Shown here one piece after another: positions 1-9,099 of a stretch of DNA of 64,000 nt. This DNA is from Paractinoplanes brasiliensis (GTDB taxonomy: Bacteria > Actinomycetota > Actinomycetes > Mycobacteriales > Micromonosporaceae). Each line of letters opens with the position of its first letter. The first letter of the stretch is position 1. The DNA lies in the NCBI RefSeq assembly GCF_004362215.1, contig NZ_SNWR01000002.1:1302001-1366000 (forward strand), read 5' to 3'. The position numbers and the translations under genes are program-made. Under the pieces are notes generated by a model. That model was given only the letters and a program-made list of their open reading frames with translations, had not been told where the DNA came from and did no database searches.

Positions 1-3000
1 GCAGGGCGCGGGCCGCCGCCACATGTCGCAGCTGGGCCTCGTCGCCGGCGCCGCGGAAAACCACCTCGCACGACGCCAGCAGCCGGGAGCACTCGTCGAA
101 GCGGCCCAGCTCCATCAGGGCCGCGTTGTCGCTGAACGCGTAGTGCATGAGCTCGTGCCGGGACGCACCCCGGGCGAGCAGCAACTGGCGGATGCGCTCG
201 TTGAGGACCAGGGACAACTCCCACTGCCGGGTGGCCTTGGCCGAACCGACCCCGTCGTGCAGCACCGAGACGCGTTCCCGGTCGCCGGCGGCGGCCGCGA
301 CCGCCTCCTCCAGGCCGGAGAGAACTTCGGCGTGGCGGCCCAGCGCGTACAGGGCGCTCAGGCGCAGTGCCTTGCCCCGGCCGCTCGGCATCCGCTCGGC
401 CAGGGCCAGCGCGGCCGCCGGCTGGTGCCGTTCCAGGAACTGGTGGTGGATCTCGGCCAGCATGTCGTCGCCGGCCTCGTCCAGGTCTTCGATCACCTCA
501 AGGGCCTCGCCGGGACCGCCCACACCGGTCACGAAGTACGACGCGTACCGGGAACTGTCGCCGGAACGCATCGCGCACTCGCGCATCAGTTCGAGGATCT
601 CGCCGTCGAGGCCCAGCGCGGACGCGATCGGCTTGGCCTCGGTGAGAATGGCCCAGGCGTCGTCGAACTCGCCGCGCTCGATCGCGTAGACGGCGGCGCC
701 CGCACCGGCCCGCGCGGTGGTGGAGTCGGGGGCGTGCCGGCCGGCCTCGAACACCTGCATCCAGGCCACCGTGAGCAGTTCGTTGATCATGTTGCGGCGT
801 TCGGCGGGCACGGCGTCGCGCACCATCGGGCGCAGCGCCGGATCGGGGAACGTGTACTGCCCGTCGACGACGGCGATCAAGCCGCCCGAGGTGAGCGCCG
901 CCAGCGTCGCGTCGAGGCCGGGCGGGGGCTGACCGGGGAACGTCTGCTGCCACGCCACCGGCCAGACCCCCGTGACGACGTACGGGAAAGTGTCGGCGGG
1001 GTGCAGCAGCGCGAGCAGGTCGAGGAGCAGGTGCGCGGCCGGGGTCAGGGTGTCGAGGCGCCGGCCGATCCCGGCCCGGTCGGCGTCGACCTTCGCCAGC
1101 GCCTCGTCGATCGCGGCCACGTCCTCGGTGCGGCCTGTCGCTGCCAGTTCGTCCCGCGCCGAACGCAGCAGCAGCTCCCCCTCGCGTACGGCTCCGCTCT
1201 CGATCTGCAGGATCCCGAGCAGCGACTCGGCGCGCGCCCGCGCACTCCGGTCGTCGGACTCCCCGAACGCGGACAGCGCCAGCACGAGCATCCGGGCCGC
1301 CTCGATCGGCTGGTTGCGCTCGATCAGCAGCCGGGCCCGCAGGTAACGGCACATCGCCTGCCCGTAGGCCGAGCCCAGGTCGGCGTATTCGAGCTCGGCG
1401 CGGGTGAGGTGTTCCTCGGCGGCCGGGAAGTCGCGCCGGTGCAGCGCCGCCGTGCCCCGGCCGCGGTGCGCGTTCGCCACCCCGAGCGCGTCGTCGAGGC
1501 GCCGGTAGTCCTGTTCGACCTGGTGGAACCGCTCGTCCGCGTCCGGTTCGGCCACGGCCAGCTCGGCCAGCCGGTAACGGCAGTTCGCCACGCCCAGCTG
1601 GTCGTCGAGCGCCACGTTGAGCCGTTCGGCGGTCATCAGGTGACGGCGGGCGGCGTCGTGGTCTTGTCGTTGCAGCGCGACCTCGCCGAGGGCCTGGTGG
1701 GCGTCGGCCTGCCCACCGCGGCGCCCCTCTTCCACGTACGTCTTCAGGGCCCGCTCAAGCAGCTCACGTGCCCTGTCCCGGTCGCCGGTGCGGATCGTCA
1801 GCGTGCCCAGCGACAGCAGCGCGTTCGCCTCCCCGACCTTCACCCCCGATTTCCCGTACGCCTCGATCGCGCGCTCGAAGTGCTGCTGCGCCGCGCTCAG
1901 GTCGCCGGCCCGGACGCTCAGATCGCCGAGCAGGTCGTGCGCCTCGCCCGCCTCGCCGCCGAGCCCGAGGTCCTCGGCCAGTTGCAGCGCTATGCGTGCC
2001 TCGTCGAGCCCGTCCGCGATGCCGTTGCGCCGCAGCGCGAGCCGGGCGCGTTCCCGGGCCACCGCGGCGTGCGCCTCCCGGTTGCGATAGCGGCCCGCGA
2101 GCCGGTCGGCCTCGTCCAGGTGCGCGACGGCCTCGTCGAAGCGGTGGGTGGCCCGCCCCACGACCGAGGCGGCCAGTTCGCCCTCGATCACCGCGACGGC
2201 GTGGCCGGCCAGCAGCACCGGTCGCTGTTCGGGCACCAGCACCAGATCGAGGGCCGTACGGGCGGCGGCGAAGTCGGCCGAGGTGATGGCCTCTTCGACC
2301 TGCCGTCGCCAGGCCTGCACCGCCGCCGGGTCGGCCAGGGCGAGCGCGTGGTAGCGGTGTTCCGCATCGGGCCCGACGGCGGCGAAGTGGTCGCGGGCCC
2401 GTTCGTGCAAGCGCCGGAGCAGGCCGGGGTCGTTGCGGCGCAGACTCTCCAGCAGTGCCGTACGCACGAGCGGGTGCAGGGTGCGCGCCGGCTCGCCGTC
2501 CGGCCCGATCTCGGTGCGGACGAACGAGTACCGGTCGAGCGTGTCCTCCTCGACCCCGCCGTCGTCGAGCAGGGCGCGCAGGGTGGCGCGGCCGAGCACA
2601 CGCGGAACGGCGGCGGCTGTCACCACCGCGTGGCGGGCCGGCGGCAGCCGATCGAGGAAGACCTCGGGCAGCCAGCGGTGCACAGGGTGGGCGGCGGCGC
2701 GGCGGGCCACCTCGGACGCGGTGAGACCCGTTCCGGAGCCGCGGGCCTCGGCTACGGCGGCCGCGGCGAGGTCGACCCAGCCGGGGAGCCCGCCGCACGT
2801 CCGGTGCAGCGCCGCGGCCAGCTCCCGGTCCTCGACACCGCGGGATTCGAGCATCTCGGCGGTGTGCTCGGCCGCCCACTCTGCCAACGGCACGTGCACA
2901 GCGCCGAGGCCGGGCGGGGGTGGTTCACGGCCGGCCAGCACGACCCGCAGCCCGGCGTCGAGCAGCCGGGGCACCAGGCTGGTCAGGAACCAGGACGTCT

Positions 3001-3592
3001 GCCGGGTGCCGCCGGGCTCCTCCTGCGGGCCGGCGATCTCGTCGAGGTAGGGCAGCCGCTCGACCGAGTCGAACAGCAGCACGCGGCCGTCCAGGTCGTG
3101 GCCGCGCAGGTCGTCCGCGAGCGCCCGGGCCAGCAGCTGCCGGTGCTGCGCCCGCAGACCCGCAGCCCGTACGGCCGCGGGGTCGGTGACGACGTTGATG
3201 GACACGTCCCGGATCGTCGAGCCCCCGGTCGCGGTGACCTTGACGTCGGGAACCTGGCGGTAGGCGTCGGCCAGCGCCGTGGCGGCCTTGTCGCGGGCGA
3301 GCCGGTAGCGGCGGGTGCGGCCGCCCGTCCAGGACACGCAGGCCTCGGCCACCGCGTCGGTGACGGCGAAGGCGAGGTCGGTGTGGCCGCCGGGGGCGGT
3401 CTCGGCCAGCGACTCGAGGTCGATCACGCGGGCGCGCCGGGGGCCGCGGCGCCGGACCAGCTCGGCCAGCAGGGTCGACTTGCCCAGCCCGGACATGCCG
3501 GAGAAGAAGAGCAGCCGGTCGGGCGCGCTCACGAAGCGGTCGAACGCGTCCAGCGCGTCCTGCCGGTCGACGAAGCGGTTGACTGTCCACAT
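1..3592 (-). CDS. STAND-type P-loop ATPase with TPR-like repeats (3' end beyond window)
   Basis: Open from an ATG at 3592 (MWTVNRFVDRQDALDAF) to the left edge with no stop, so at least 1197 residues; the C-terminus lies outside. A Walker A loop, GMSGLGKST, sits near residue 35, followed by a region resembling the NTPase and winged-helix part of STAND regulators. From about residue 450 the protein is long alpha-helical TPR-like repeats. No C-terminal LuxR helix-turn-helix can be seen because the gene is cut. STAND proteins act as ligand-gated signalling scaffolds; the input and output here are unknown. It is divergent from nothing close by: the next gene upstream is a CGNR regulator on the same strand, 34 bases away. 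Long open frames on the opposite strand are codon-bias shadows. Confidence 0.85.
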   Translation of the reverse strand, partial: MWTVNRFVDRQDALDAFDRFVSAPDRLLFFSGMSGLGKSTLLAELVRRRGPRRARVIDLESLAETAPGGHTDLAFAVTDAVAEACVSWTGGRTRRYRLARDKAATALADAYRQVPDVKVTATGGSTIRDVSINVVTDPAAVRAAGLRAQHRQLLARALADDLRGHDLDGRVLLFDSVERLPYLDEIAGPQEEPGGTRQTSWFLTSLVPRLLDAGLRVVLAGREPPPPGLGAVHVPLAEWAAEHTAEMLESRGVEDRELAAALHRTCGGLPGWVDLAAAAVAEARGSGTGLTASEVARRAAAHPVHRWLPEVFLDRLPPARHAVVTAAAVPRVLGRATLRALLDDGGVEEDTLDRYSFVRTEIGPDGEPARTLHPLVRTALLESLRRNDPGLLRRLHERARDHFAAVGPDAEHRYHALALADPAAVQAWRRQVEEAITSADFAAARTALDLVLVPEQRPVLLAGHAVAVIEGELAASVVGRATHRFDEAVAHLDEADRLAGRYRNREAHAAVARERARLALRRNGIADGLDEARIALQLAEDLGLGGEAGEAHDLLGDLSVRAGDLSAAQQHFERAIEAYGKSGVKVGEANALLSLGTLTIRTGDRDRARELLERALKTYVEEGRRGGQADAHQALGEVALQRQDHDAARRHLMTAERLNVALDDQLGVANCRYRLAELAVAEPDADERFHQVEQDYRRLDDALGVANAHRGRGTAALHRRDFPAAEEHLTRAELEYADLGSAYGQAMCRYLRARLLIERNQPIEAARMLVLALSAFGESDDRSARARAESLLGILQIESGAVREGELLLRSARDELAATGRTEDVAAIDEALAKVDADRAGIGRRLDTLTPAAHLLLDLLALLHPADTFPYVVTGVWPVAWQQTFPGQPPPGLDATLAALTSGGLIAVVDGQYTFPDPALRPMVRDAVPAERRNMINELLTVAWMQVFEAGRHAPDSTTARAGAGAAVYAIERGEFDDAWAILTEAKPIASALGLDGEILELMRECAMRSGDSSRYASYFVTGVGGPGEALEVIEDLDEAGDDMLAEIHHQFLERHQPAAALALAERMPSGRGKALRLSALYALGRHAEVLSGLEEAVAAAAGDRERVSVLHDGVGSAKATRQWELSLVLNERIRQLLLARGASRHELMHYAFSDNAALMELGRFDECSRLLASCEVVFRGAGDEAQLRHVAAARAL

Positions 3593-3626
3593 CGGCGCCT
3601 CCCGGCGCGATCGTATCGCCGTGCGG

Positions 3627-4154
3627 CTACTTCCGGGCGGCTGCGCGGGCGCGGTGCCGGCGTACGGCGTCGCGGTTGCCGCACACCGGGGAGCAGTACG
3701 TCTGCTTTCCCGTACGGCTGAAGTCCGCGTACGGCTTGCCGCAGCCCTCGGCGGCGCAGCGCCCGAGCCGGTGCATGCCGCGGCCCGCCAGGTGCAGGGC
3801 CGTGCCGACGCTGATCAGCGTGCGGAGCACCGAGGTGAGCGGCTGCCCGGGATCGCGGTAGTGGATGTGCCATCCGTCGTCGGCGTGGTTGGTCAGCCGG
3901 GGGTAGGCCGAGGCGTGCCGCAGCAGCTCGTTGAGGCGCCGGGCCCGTTCGTCGTGGTCGGTGGCGTCGATCACTGTCAGCCACTCCGCGAGGAACTGGG
4001 CGGTGGCCAGGCGGTCATAATTCGTCACCGGCAGCTCGATGACCAGGTCATAGGCGAGGCAGCGGGCCACCATCGCGTCGTCGGTGCCGGGCGGATCGGT
4101 GACCAGCGACAGGCCCAGCCGCACGGCATCCTCGCCGTAAGGGTTGAGATGCAT
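3627..4154 (-). CDS. CGNR zinc-finger regulator (ABATE domain)
   Basis: A 175-residue protein. The N-terminal two thirds fits the ABATE domain (predicted stress-induced transcription regulator family). The C-terminus carries the CGNR zinc finger: CAAEGCGKPYADFSR, then YCSPVCGNRDAVRRHRAR, giving four cysteines and the family-defining C-G-N-R. Proteins of this architecture are thought to bind DNA through the finger. It begins 47 bases from the divergently transcribed TSUP transporter, so it could regulate that gene; this is inference from position. Length matches the family. Confidence 0.9.
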   Translation of the reverse strand: MHLNPYGEDAVRLGLSLVTDPPGTDDAMVARCLAYDLVIELPVTNYDRLATAQFLAEWLTVIDATDHDERARRLNELLRHASAYPRLTNHADDGWHIHYRDPGQPLTSVLRTLISVGTALHLAGRGMHRLGRCAAEGCGKPYADFSRTGKQTYCSPVCGNRDAVRRHRARAAARK

Positions 4155-4186
4155 AAAGCCATTACAGCAGGATGGGTGGCGACCGT

Positions 4187-4193
4187 GAAGGGG
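4187..4193 (+). promoter_or_regulatory. Shine-Dalgarno that selects the GTG start of the TSUP gene
   Basis: GAAGGGG lies eight bases before GTG 4202. The in-frame ATG at 4172 has only AGG directly abutting it, too close to work, so 4202 is the better start. Confidence 0.55.
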
Positions 4194-4201
4194 TTGTCGC
4201 C

Positions 4202-4984
4202 GTGGAATGGCTGTACGGGTTGGAATGGCAGACCGTCGCGCTGCTGCTGGTGGTCGCGTGCGCGGCCGGGTGGGTCGACGCGGTCGTCGGCGGGGGCGGG
4301 CTGGTGCTGGTGCCGGCCCTGATGCTCGGGCTGCCGGGCATGTCGCCGGTCACGGCGCTGGGCACGAACAAGGTGGCCAGCATCTGCGGCACCACGTCCG
4401 CCGCGATCACGTACGCCCGCCGTACGAAGATCGATTGGCGCATGGCGGGACCGGCAGCCGCACTCGCCGTGGTCTTCTCGGGAACGGGCGCGCTGGCCGC
4501 CTCACACATCCCGGTCGAGTATTTCCGCCCCGCCGTGATGGTGTTGTTGCTGCTGGTGCTGGCGTTCGTGGTGGCCCGGCCGTCGTTCGGGGTCCTCGTC
4601 ACCGAACCCGAGCAGACGCTGCGCCGCCGGATAACGGCCGTGCTGCTGGCGGGAACGGCCATCGCGTTCTACGACGGCGTATTCGGCCCCGGCACGGGCA
4701 CTTTTCTGATCATCGCATTCACCGCGCTGCTCGGAATGGACTTCGTCGCCAGTTCGGCCACCGCCAAGATCCTGAACGCCGGGACGAACCTGGGCGCGCT
4801 GATCGTTTTCACGGCCGGCGGGCACGTGCTGTGGAAGCTCGGCCTGGCCATGGCCGTCTGCAACATCGTCGGGGCCAGGTTCGGCGCGCGTACGGCCCTG
4901 AAGCGCGGCGCCGGTTTCGTCCGCGTCGTCCTGGTGCTTGTCGTTGTGGCAATGGTGGCCCGCCTGGGCGCCCAGTACCTCTGA
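4202..4984 (+). CDS. TSUP (TauE/SafE, YfcA-like) membrane transporter
   Basis: About 260 residues from GTG 4202 (VEWLYGLEWQTVALLL). It is almost entirely hydrophobic with seven to eight predicted membrane segments and the two-fold internal repeat of the TSUP family; the glycine-rich stretch GGGGLVLVPALMLGLPG in the first repeat and GPGTGTFLI in the second are typical. The family exports or imports sulfite, sulfoacetate or related small organosulfur anions; the substrate here cannot be told. The CGNR regulator is divergent and close. An ATG at 4172 would add ten residues but has a poor ribosome-binding site. Confidence 0.88.
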   Translation: MEWLYGLEWQTVALLLVVACAAGWVDAVVGGGGLVLVPALMLGLPGMSPVTALGTNKVASICGTTSAAITYARRTKIDWRMAGPAAALAVVFSGTGALAASHIPVEYFRPAVMVLLLLVLAFVVARPSFGVLVTEPEQTLRRRITAVLLAGTAIAFYDGVFGPGTGTFLIIAFTALLGMDFVASSATAKILNAGTNLGALIVFTAGGHVLWKLGLAMAVCNIVGARFGARTALKRGAGFVRVVLVLVVVAMVARLGAQYL

Positions 4985-5229
4985 TCCCCCGCTGCCTTCC
5001 ACGGGCGAGCGGCCCGGGACTTGCGCCGGAAACAATGGGCGAGCGATAGTAGCAACAGGCCGCAAACAATGAGCGGATCGCCGTTCGCCAGCAATTTCCC
5101 GACACTGCGAACAGGCATTCTTACCCGTTCGAAAGCGTAATTCTTCCTGCGCCGATCGCCCATTCCCCTGCGATGGTTCTCCGGTGCCCGACGCATCGGG
5201 TGCGAACTTTCGAGGGGGGAACGAGCAAC

Positions 5230-6315
5230 ATGAGCAACAACGAGGCGCGCCGGCGCCGGATTCTCCGATTCGCCACGCTGGCCGCGGCCGGCACGGCGCC
5301 CGCTCTGATCCTGGCCGCCCCGGCGTACGCCGCCACGGGCGTGACCAAGGCCGGCGGCACCATCACCGTCAACGCCCAGGCCAACCGGGCCAACAACATC
5401 ACCGTCACCCGGGCCGGGAACTTCTTCTTCGTGCAGGACGCGGGTGACCCTCCGGTCGCCGGGCCCGGCTGCGCGCAGGTCAACGTCAACGTGGTGCGCT
5501 GCTCGGCCACCAACGTCAACCTCATCCGGGTCAACGCCCGCGACCGCAACGACCGGGTCAGCAACACCACGACGACCAACTCGGTGCTCAACGGCGGGGA
5601 CGGAGCGGACACGCTGCTCGGCGGCTCGCGCAACGACATCCTCAACGGCGACAGCGGCAACGACCGGCAGTCCGGCGGCGCCGGCAACGACATCCTCAAC
5701 GGCGGCAACGGGGCCGACACCCAGCTGGGCGGCGCCGGCAACGACACCCTCAACGGCGGGGCCGGCAACGACCGGCAGTTCGGCGGGACGGGCAACGACC
5801 GGCTGAACGGCGGGCTCGGCAACGACACGCAGAACGGTGATGCCGGCAACGACACCCTGCGTGGCGACAACGGCAACGACACCCAGAACGGGGGCGCCGG
5901 AATCGACGCCGTCCTGGGCGACGACGGCAACGACACGCAGAACGGCGGGGCGGGCAACGACACCCTCGTCGGCGGCGCCGGCAACGACAACCAGAACGGC
6001 GCGGCGGGCAACGACCGGGTCGCCGGGGCGGCCGGCTTCGACCTGTCCCGCGGCGGCGCGGGCAACGACACGGTGACCGGCGACGCGGGCAACGACCGGA
6101 TCTTCGGCGACGCGGGCAACGACGTGCTGCGCGGCGGCCTGGGCGTCGACGCCGTCGTCGGCGGGGCGGGCAGCGACCTGCTGTTCGGCGACGCCGGCAA
6201 CGACAACCTGAACAGCCGCGACGGCGTGCGGGGCAACGACCGCAACTTCGGCGGCGTCGGCATCGACCGGTGCGTGGCCGACCTGCTCGACTTCAAGAAC
6301 AGCTGCGAGCTGTAA
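5230..6315 (+). CDS. Secreted RTX-like calcium-binding repeat protein
   Basis: 361 residues from ATG 5230, preceded by a strong purine tract (GAGGGGGG). The N-terminus has arginines, a hydrophobic core and a cleavage site near APAYA-A, so a secreted protein. Residues about 120 to 345 are more than twenty copies of a nonapeptide of the GGAGNDTLN kind, the hemolysin-type calcium-binding (RTX) repeat. Such repeats fold into a parallel beta roll when calcium binds outside the cell. No catalytic domain precedes the roll; the first 90 residues hold only two cysteines, and two more lie at the very end. No type I exporter is adjacent, and the Sec-type signal argues for general secretion. Confidence 0.85.
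   Translation: MSNNEARRRRILRFATLAAAGTAPALILAAPAYAATGVTKAGGTITVNAQANRANNITVTRAGNFFFVQDAGDPPVAGPGCAQVNVNVVRCSATNVNLIRVNARDRNDRVSNTTTTNSVLNGGDGADTLLGGSRNDILNGDSGNDRQSGGAGNDILNGGNGADTQLGGAGNDTLNGGAGNDRQFGGTGNDRLNGGLGNDTQNGDAGNDTLRGDNGNDTQNGGAGIDAVLGDDGNDTQNGGAGNDTLVGGAGNDNQNGAAGNDRVAGAAGFDLSRGGAGNDTVTGDAGNDRIFGDAGNDVLRGGLGVDAVVGGAGSDLLFGDAGNDNLNSRDGVRGNDRNFGGVGIDRCVADLLDFKNSCEL
5590..6250 (+). repeat. 27-nt coding tandem repeats (RTX nonapeptides)
   Basis: The DNA repeats every 27 bases (nine codons) with a core GGC-AAC-GAC. Copies are diverged rather than identical, and the array is entirely inside the RTX gene. Confidence 0.8.
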
Positions 6316-6326
6316 ACCCTCCGTTC

Positions 6327-6359
6327 CCGGGCGGGGCGCCGCAACGGCGCTCCGCCCGG
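6327..6359. terminator. Bidirectional hairpin between convergent genes
   Basis: A 14-bp stem with one G-U pair (6327-6340 with 6346-6359) and a five-base loop sits between the stops of the RTX gene and the Crp-like gene. There is no clear U tract, as is usual in high-GC actinomycetes. Confidence 0.7.
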
Positions 6360-7034
6360 TCACTTCGCGCGAGCCCTCAAGCGGTCCAGGTCGATGACGG
6401 ACACCGAGCGGCGGCTCGTCTCGATGATCCCCTGCCGGCGCAGCGTCCCCAGCGCCTTGGTGACCGATTCGCGCGACGAGCCGGTCCACGCGGCGAGCTC
6501 GTCCTGGGTGAGCGGCAGGGTGATGCGTACGGCATCGGCCTGGGAGTCGCCGAACCGCTCGGCCAGCTCGGCCAGCCGCAGAGCGACCCGCCCCAGGGCG
6601 TCGTACGCGCCGAACTCGACCCGCTTGCGGTCGGCGTCGCGCAGCCGGGACACGATCATCCGGACGATCCGCACCGCCGCGTCGGGGTGGGCGCCGAGGA
6701 AGTCGAGGAAGGCGGCCACCGTCACCACGTACGCCTCCAGGGGCTCCAGCGCCGACACCGAGGCCGAGCGGGGAGCGCCGTCGAGCGCGGACATCTCCCC
6801 CAGCAGCGCGCCCGGCCCGCGGATGGCCAGCAGCACCTCACCGCCCTGCGCGGTCAGCGAGAACACCTTGGCCCGGCCGCTGATCACCAGCACGACGGTG
6901 GTGGACCGGTCGCCCTCACTGAACAGGGTCGCCCCGGCCGGCCAGCGGCGCCGCTGCCCGATGCGGAACAGGTCGTCACGGTCGGCCGGCGCCAGCTCGG
7001 CCACGAACTCCCCGGGGTCGACGTCAGTGTTCAT
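6360..7034 (-). CDS. Crp/Fnr-family cyclic-nucleotide-binding regulator
   Basis: 224 residues from ATG 7034 (MNTDVDPGEFV). An N-terminal cyclic-nucleotide-binding fold covers about 20-135, with the phosphate-binding-cassette-like segment GPGALLGEMSALDGAPRSAS. A winged helix (Crp type) covers about 150-224, with LTQDELAAWTGSSRESVTKA as the recognition region. A GTG at 7040 is possible, but it would sit inside the ribosome-binding site GGGAGG. The start overlaps the end of the upstream cyclase gene by 11 bases, so the two are probably translationally coupled and the regulator may respond to the cyclase product. Whether it binds cAMP or cGMP is not settled by sequence. Confidence 0.88.
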   Translation of the reverse strand: MNTDVDPGEFVAELAPADRDDLFRIGQRRRWPAGATLFSEGDRSTTVVLVISGRAKVFSLTAQGGEVLLAIRGPGALLGEMSALDGAPRSASVSALEPLEAYVVTVAAFLDFLGAHPDAAVRIVRMIVSRLRDADRKRVEFGAYDALGRVALRLAELAERFGDSQADAVRITLPLTQDELAAWTGSSRESVTKALGTLRRQGIIETSRRSVSVIDLDRLRARAK

Positions 7035-9099
7035 GTCCACCTCCCGACAGGTCGTGCAGCACGTACGCCCCGACCGGCTGGACGCGTCCTTTCACCATCA
7101 GCTCACCCAGCGGCGTGACCAGCGCGCAGCCGCCGATCAGGTCGCGGGTCGACGCCCCGATCACCACCTGCCCCGGTTCGGCGCACGACTCGAGGCGGGC
7201 GGCCACGTTCACGGCGTCGCCCATCGCGTTGAAGTTGCGCAACGCCTCGCCCCCGATATTGCCGACCAGCGCCTCCCCCGTGTTGATGCCGACCCGGAAC
7301 CGGGGCCACTCCGGCCGGTCGGCCGCGATCCGGTTCACGTCGTGCTGCATCCGCAGAGCCGCCCGCGCCGCCCGTACGGCGTGGTCGGGCTGCCGGGCGG
7401 GCGCGTTGAACAGCGCCATCAGCGCGTCCCCGACGAACTGCACGACGGTGCCGTTCTCGCCGAGCACGGCCCGGGTGGCGACGTCGAAGTAGCGGTTCAG
7501 CATCTCGACGATCTCGCCCGGCGACGAGAACTCGGAGAACGTGGAGAACCCGCGCAGATCGGCGAAGAGCGAGGTCACCTCGAGCACGGCGCCCCCGAGC
7601 GCGGCCTGCCGCGGGTCGGCGACCAGGGCGGTGGCGACGTCGGGCGACATGTACTGGCGGAACAGCCCGTCCAGCGTCCGGTACAGCCGCGCGTTCTCGA
7701 GGGCGATCGCGATCTGCGCGGCCAGCGAGGCCAGGAGGGCGGCGTCACGTTCGGGCACCGGGCCGCCCCGGTCGGCCACCAGCACCCCGGCCGCGTGTCC
7801 TTTGACGAGGAACGGCAGGTGGAGTGCGCCCGCCGGGCCGGTTTCGACCGCCCGGGTGGTCATCGCCCGCTGCGCGACCCGGAACGTCTCGGCGGTCACG
7901 GGGGACCCGGCCGGGAAGACCAGCCGGTTGTCGTCGACCAGACCCACCCGTACGGAGTAATGCTGGAAAACCGACTCGACGCGCTGCACGGCCGACCGCA
8001 CCAGCTCGTCGTCGGCCACCACCACCCGCGCGTCCTGCCCGACCGCGACCAGCGCCCCCAGCTTGCGGATCTGGTCCCGTTCGGCGGCCAGCGCACCGGC
8101 CGCCCGGCCCAGCACCGCCGCCTGGCCGTCGGTGAGCTCGAACCGCCGGGCCACCCGCTCGGTGGTCGCGGCCAGCTGTTCCTCGCCGATCGTCCCCTGC
8201 TCACTGCTCCGCAGGGCACCCACAAGACCTTCGAGAGCTTCCCCGTACGAGGCCCGCAACCGCTGGACGGTGTCGTCGGTGCCGACCGCCGCGAACAGGC
8301 CCGCCGCCGCGCCCTCGTTGCGGTACTGCACCCAGGCGCTGTACGCGACGTAGCCGAACCCGGCCGCCATCAGCGCGTGCCAGAGCCACCAGGAGACGTG
8401 CCAGCTCGTGCCGAGCGCCATCGCCACGGCAGCCTCGGCGAGCAGAACGTACGCGGTGACGACGGACAGCAGCATGACCGCCCGGCGCCGCCGATAGAGC
8501 AGGTAGTACCGCAGGGCGGCGTACCCGAAAAGGATGACGCCGACCGCCGAGAGCAGAATCGCCGGCGCGGACTCATCGGCGGCGGGGACCCGGTTGAGCG
8601 GCGGGTTGCCGGTCAGCGACACAACCGCCCAGGCCACGGCCAGCCCGAGCAACACACCCCGCACCACCCCGGACCGGCGCAGCAGCCACGCCCGGGCCCG
8701 CGGCGTCAACTCGGCAGCGCTGAGCCCCGCGAACACAGCCGCCAACGTGAGCCCGACCGGCGACGCGTACGCGAACCCGGCGTTGCGCGCGTCCAGCACC
8801 ACCTGCGGCGTGGCCACCGCGTGCAGTCCCAGGAAAGCGGCCGCCACCAGGCAGGACAATGCCACCAGCAACAGCCGCGTGTCCGCCCGCCGGACCGCCG
8901 CCTGATTGATCACGACCGCCAGCGCCAGGCTGATCACCGCCACCGCCAGGACCAGCCAGAAGTGCGCCGCCTGATGCTCCCAGTGCCCGTCGAGCTCGGG
9001 CCTCGCCACCAGCAGCCACAGCCCAGCCAGGGGCGCCGCGAGATGAACCACCCACACGGCCACCCGCGCGCTGCTGCCCCGCCCGGCCAACGGCTCCAT
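7024..9099 (-). CDS. Membrane-bound class III adenylate/guanylate cyclase with GAF-like sensor
   Basis: 691 residues from an ATG with GGGAGG upstream. About 250 N-terminal residues contain seven to eight membrane helices. A coiled linker and a GAF-like domain (about 320-480) follow, then a class III cyclase catalytic domain (about 495-685). Metal-binding aspartates are visible in LFADLRGFSTF and FVGDALMALFN; the transition-state Asn and Arg are present in GDAVNVAARLES. The enzyme should therefore be active, making a cyclic nucleotide in the cytoplasm under control of a membrane or GAF signal. It forms a two-gene unit with the overlapping Crp-like gene. ATP versus GTP preference is not decided here. 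Confidence 0.9.
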   Translation of the reverse strand: MEPLAGRGSSARVAVWVVHLAAPLAGLWLLVARPELDGHWEHQAAHFWLVLAVAVISLALAVVINQAAVRRADTRLLLVALSCLVAAAFLGLHAVATPQVVLDARNAGFAYASPVGLTLAAVFAGLSAAELTPRARAWLLRRSGVVRGVLLGLAVAWAVVSLTGNPPLNRVPAADESAPAILLSAVGVILFGYAALRYYLLYRRRRAVMLLSVVTAYVLLAEAAVAMALGTSWHVSWWLWHALMAAGFGYVAYSAWVQYRNEGAAAGLFAAVGTDDTVQRLRASYGEALEGLVGALRSSEQGTIGEEQLAATTERVARRFELTDGQAAVLGRAAGALAAERDQIRKLGALVAVGQDARVVVADDELVRSAVQRVESVFQHYSVRVGLVDDNRLVFPAGSPVTAETFRVAQRAMTTRAVETGPAGALHLPFLVKGHAAGVLVADRGGPVPERDAALLASLAAQIAIALENARLYRTLDGLFRQYMSPDVATALVADPRQAALGGAVLEVTSLFADLRGFSTFSEFSSPGEIVEMLNRYFDVATRAVLGENGTVVQFVGDALMALFNAPARQPDHAVRAARAALRMQHDVNRIAADRPEWPRFRVGINTGEALVGNIGGEALRNFNAMGDAVNVAARLESCAEPGQVVIGASTRDLIGGCALVTPLGELMVKGRVQPVGAYVLHDLSGGGHEH

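Noticed and set aside
23..3721. A 1232-residue open frame on the plus strand at the left edge
   Set aside because: Opposite the STAND/TPR gene, whose minus reading has a Walker A loop and repeats. The plus reading has biased, repeat-free composition without motifs.
5590..6250. Regular 27-bp repeats as a CRISPR array
   Set aside because: Repeats are contiguous, diverged and in frame as GGxGNDx; there are no spacers and no cas genes.
4669..6489. Minus-strand frames opposite the TSUP and RTX genes with valine/serine-rich repeats
   Set aside because: The repetition is only the complement of the RTX nonapeptide array.
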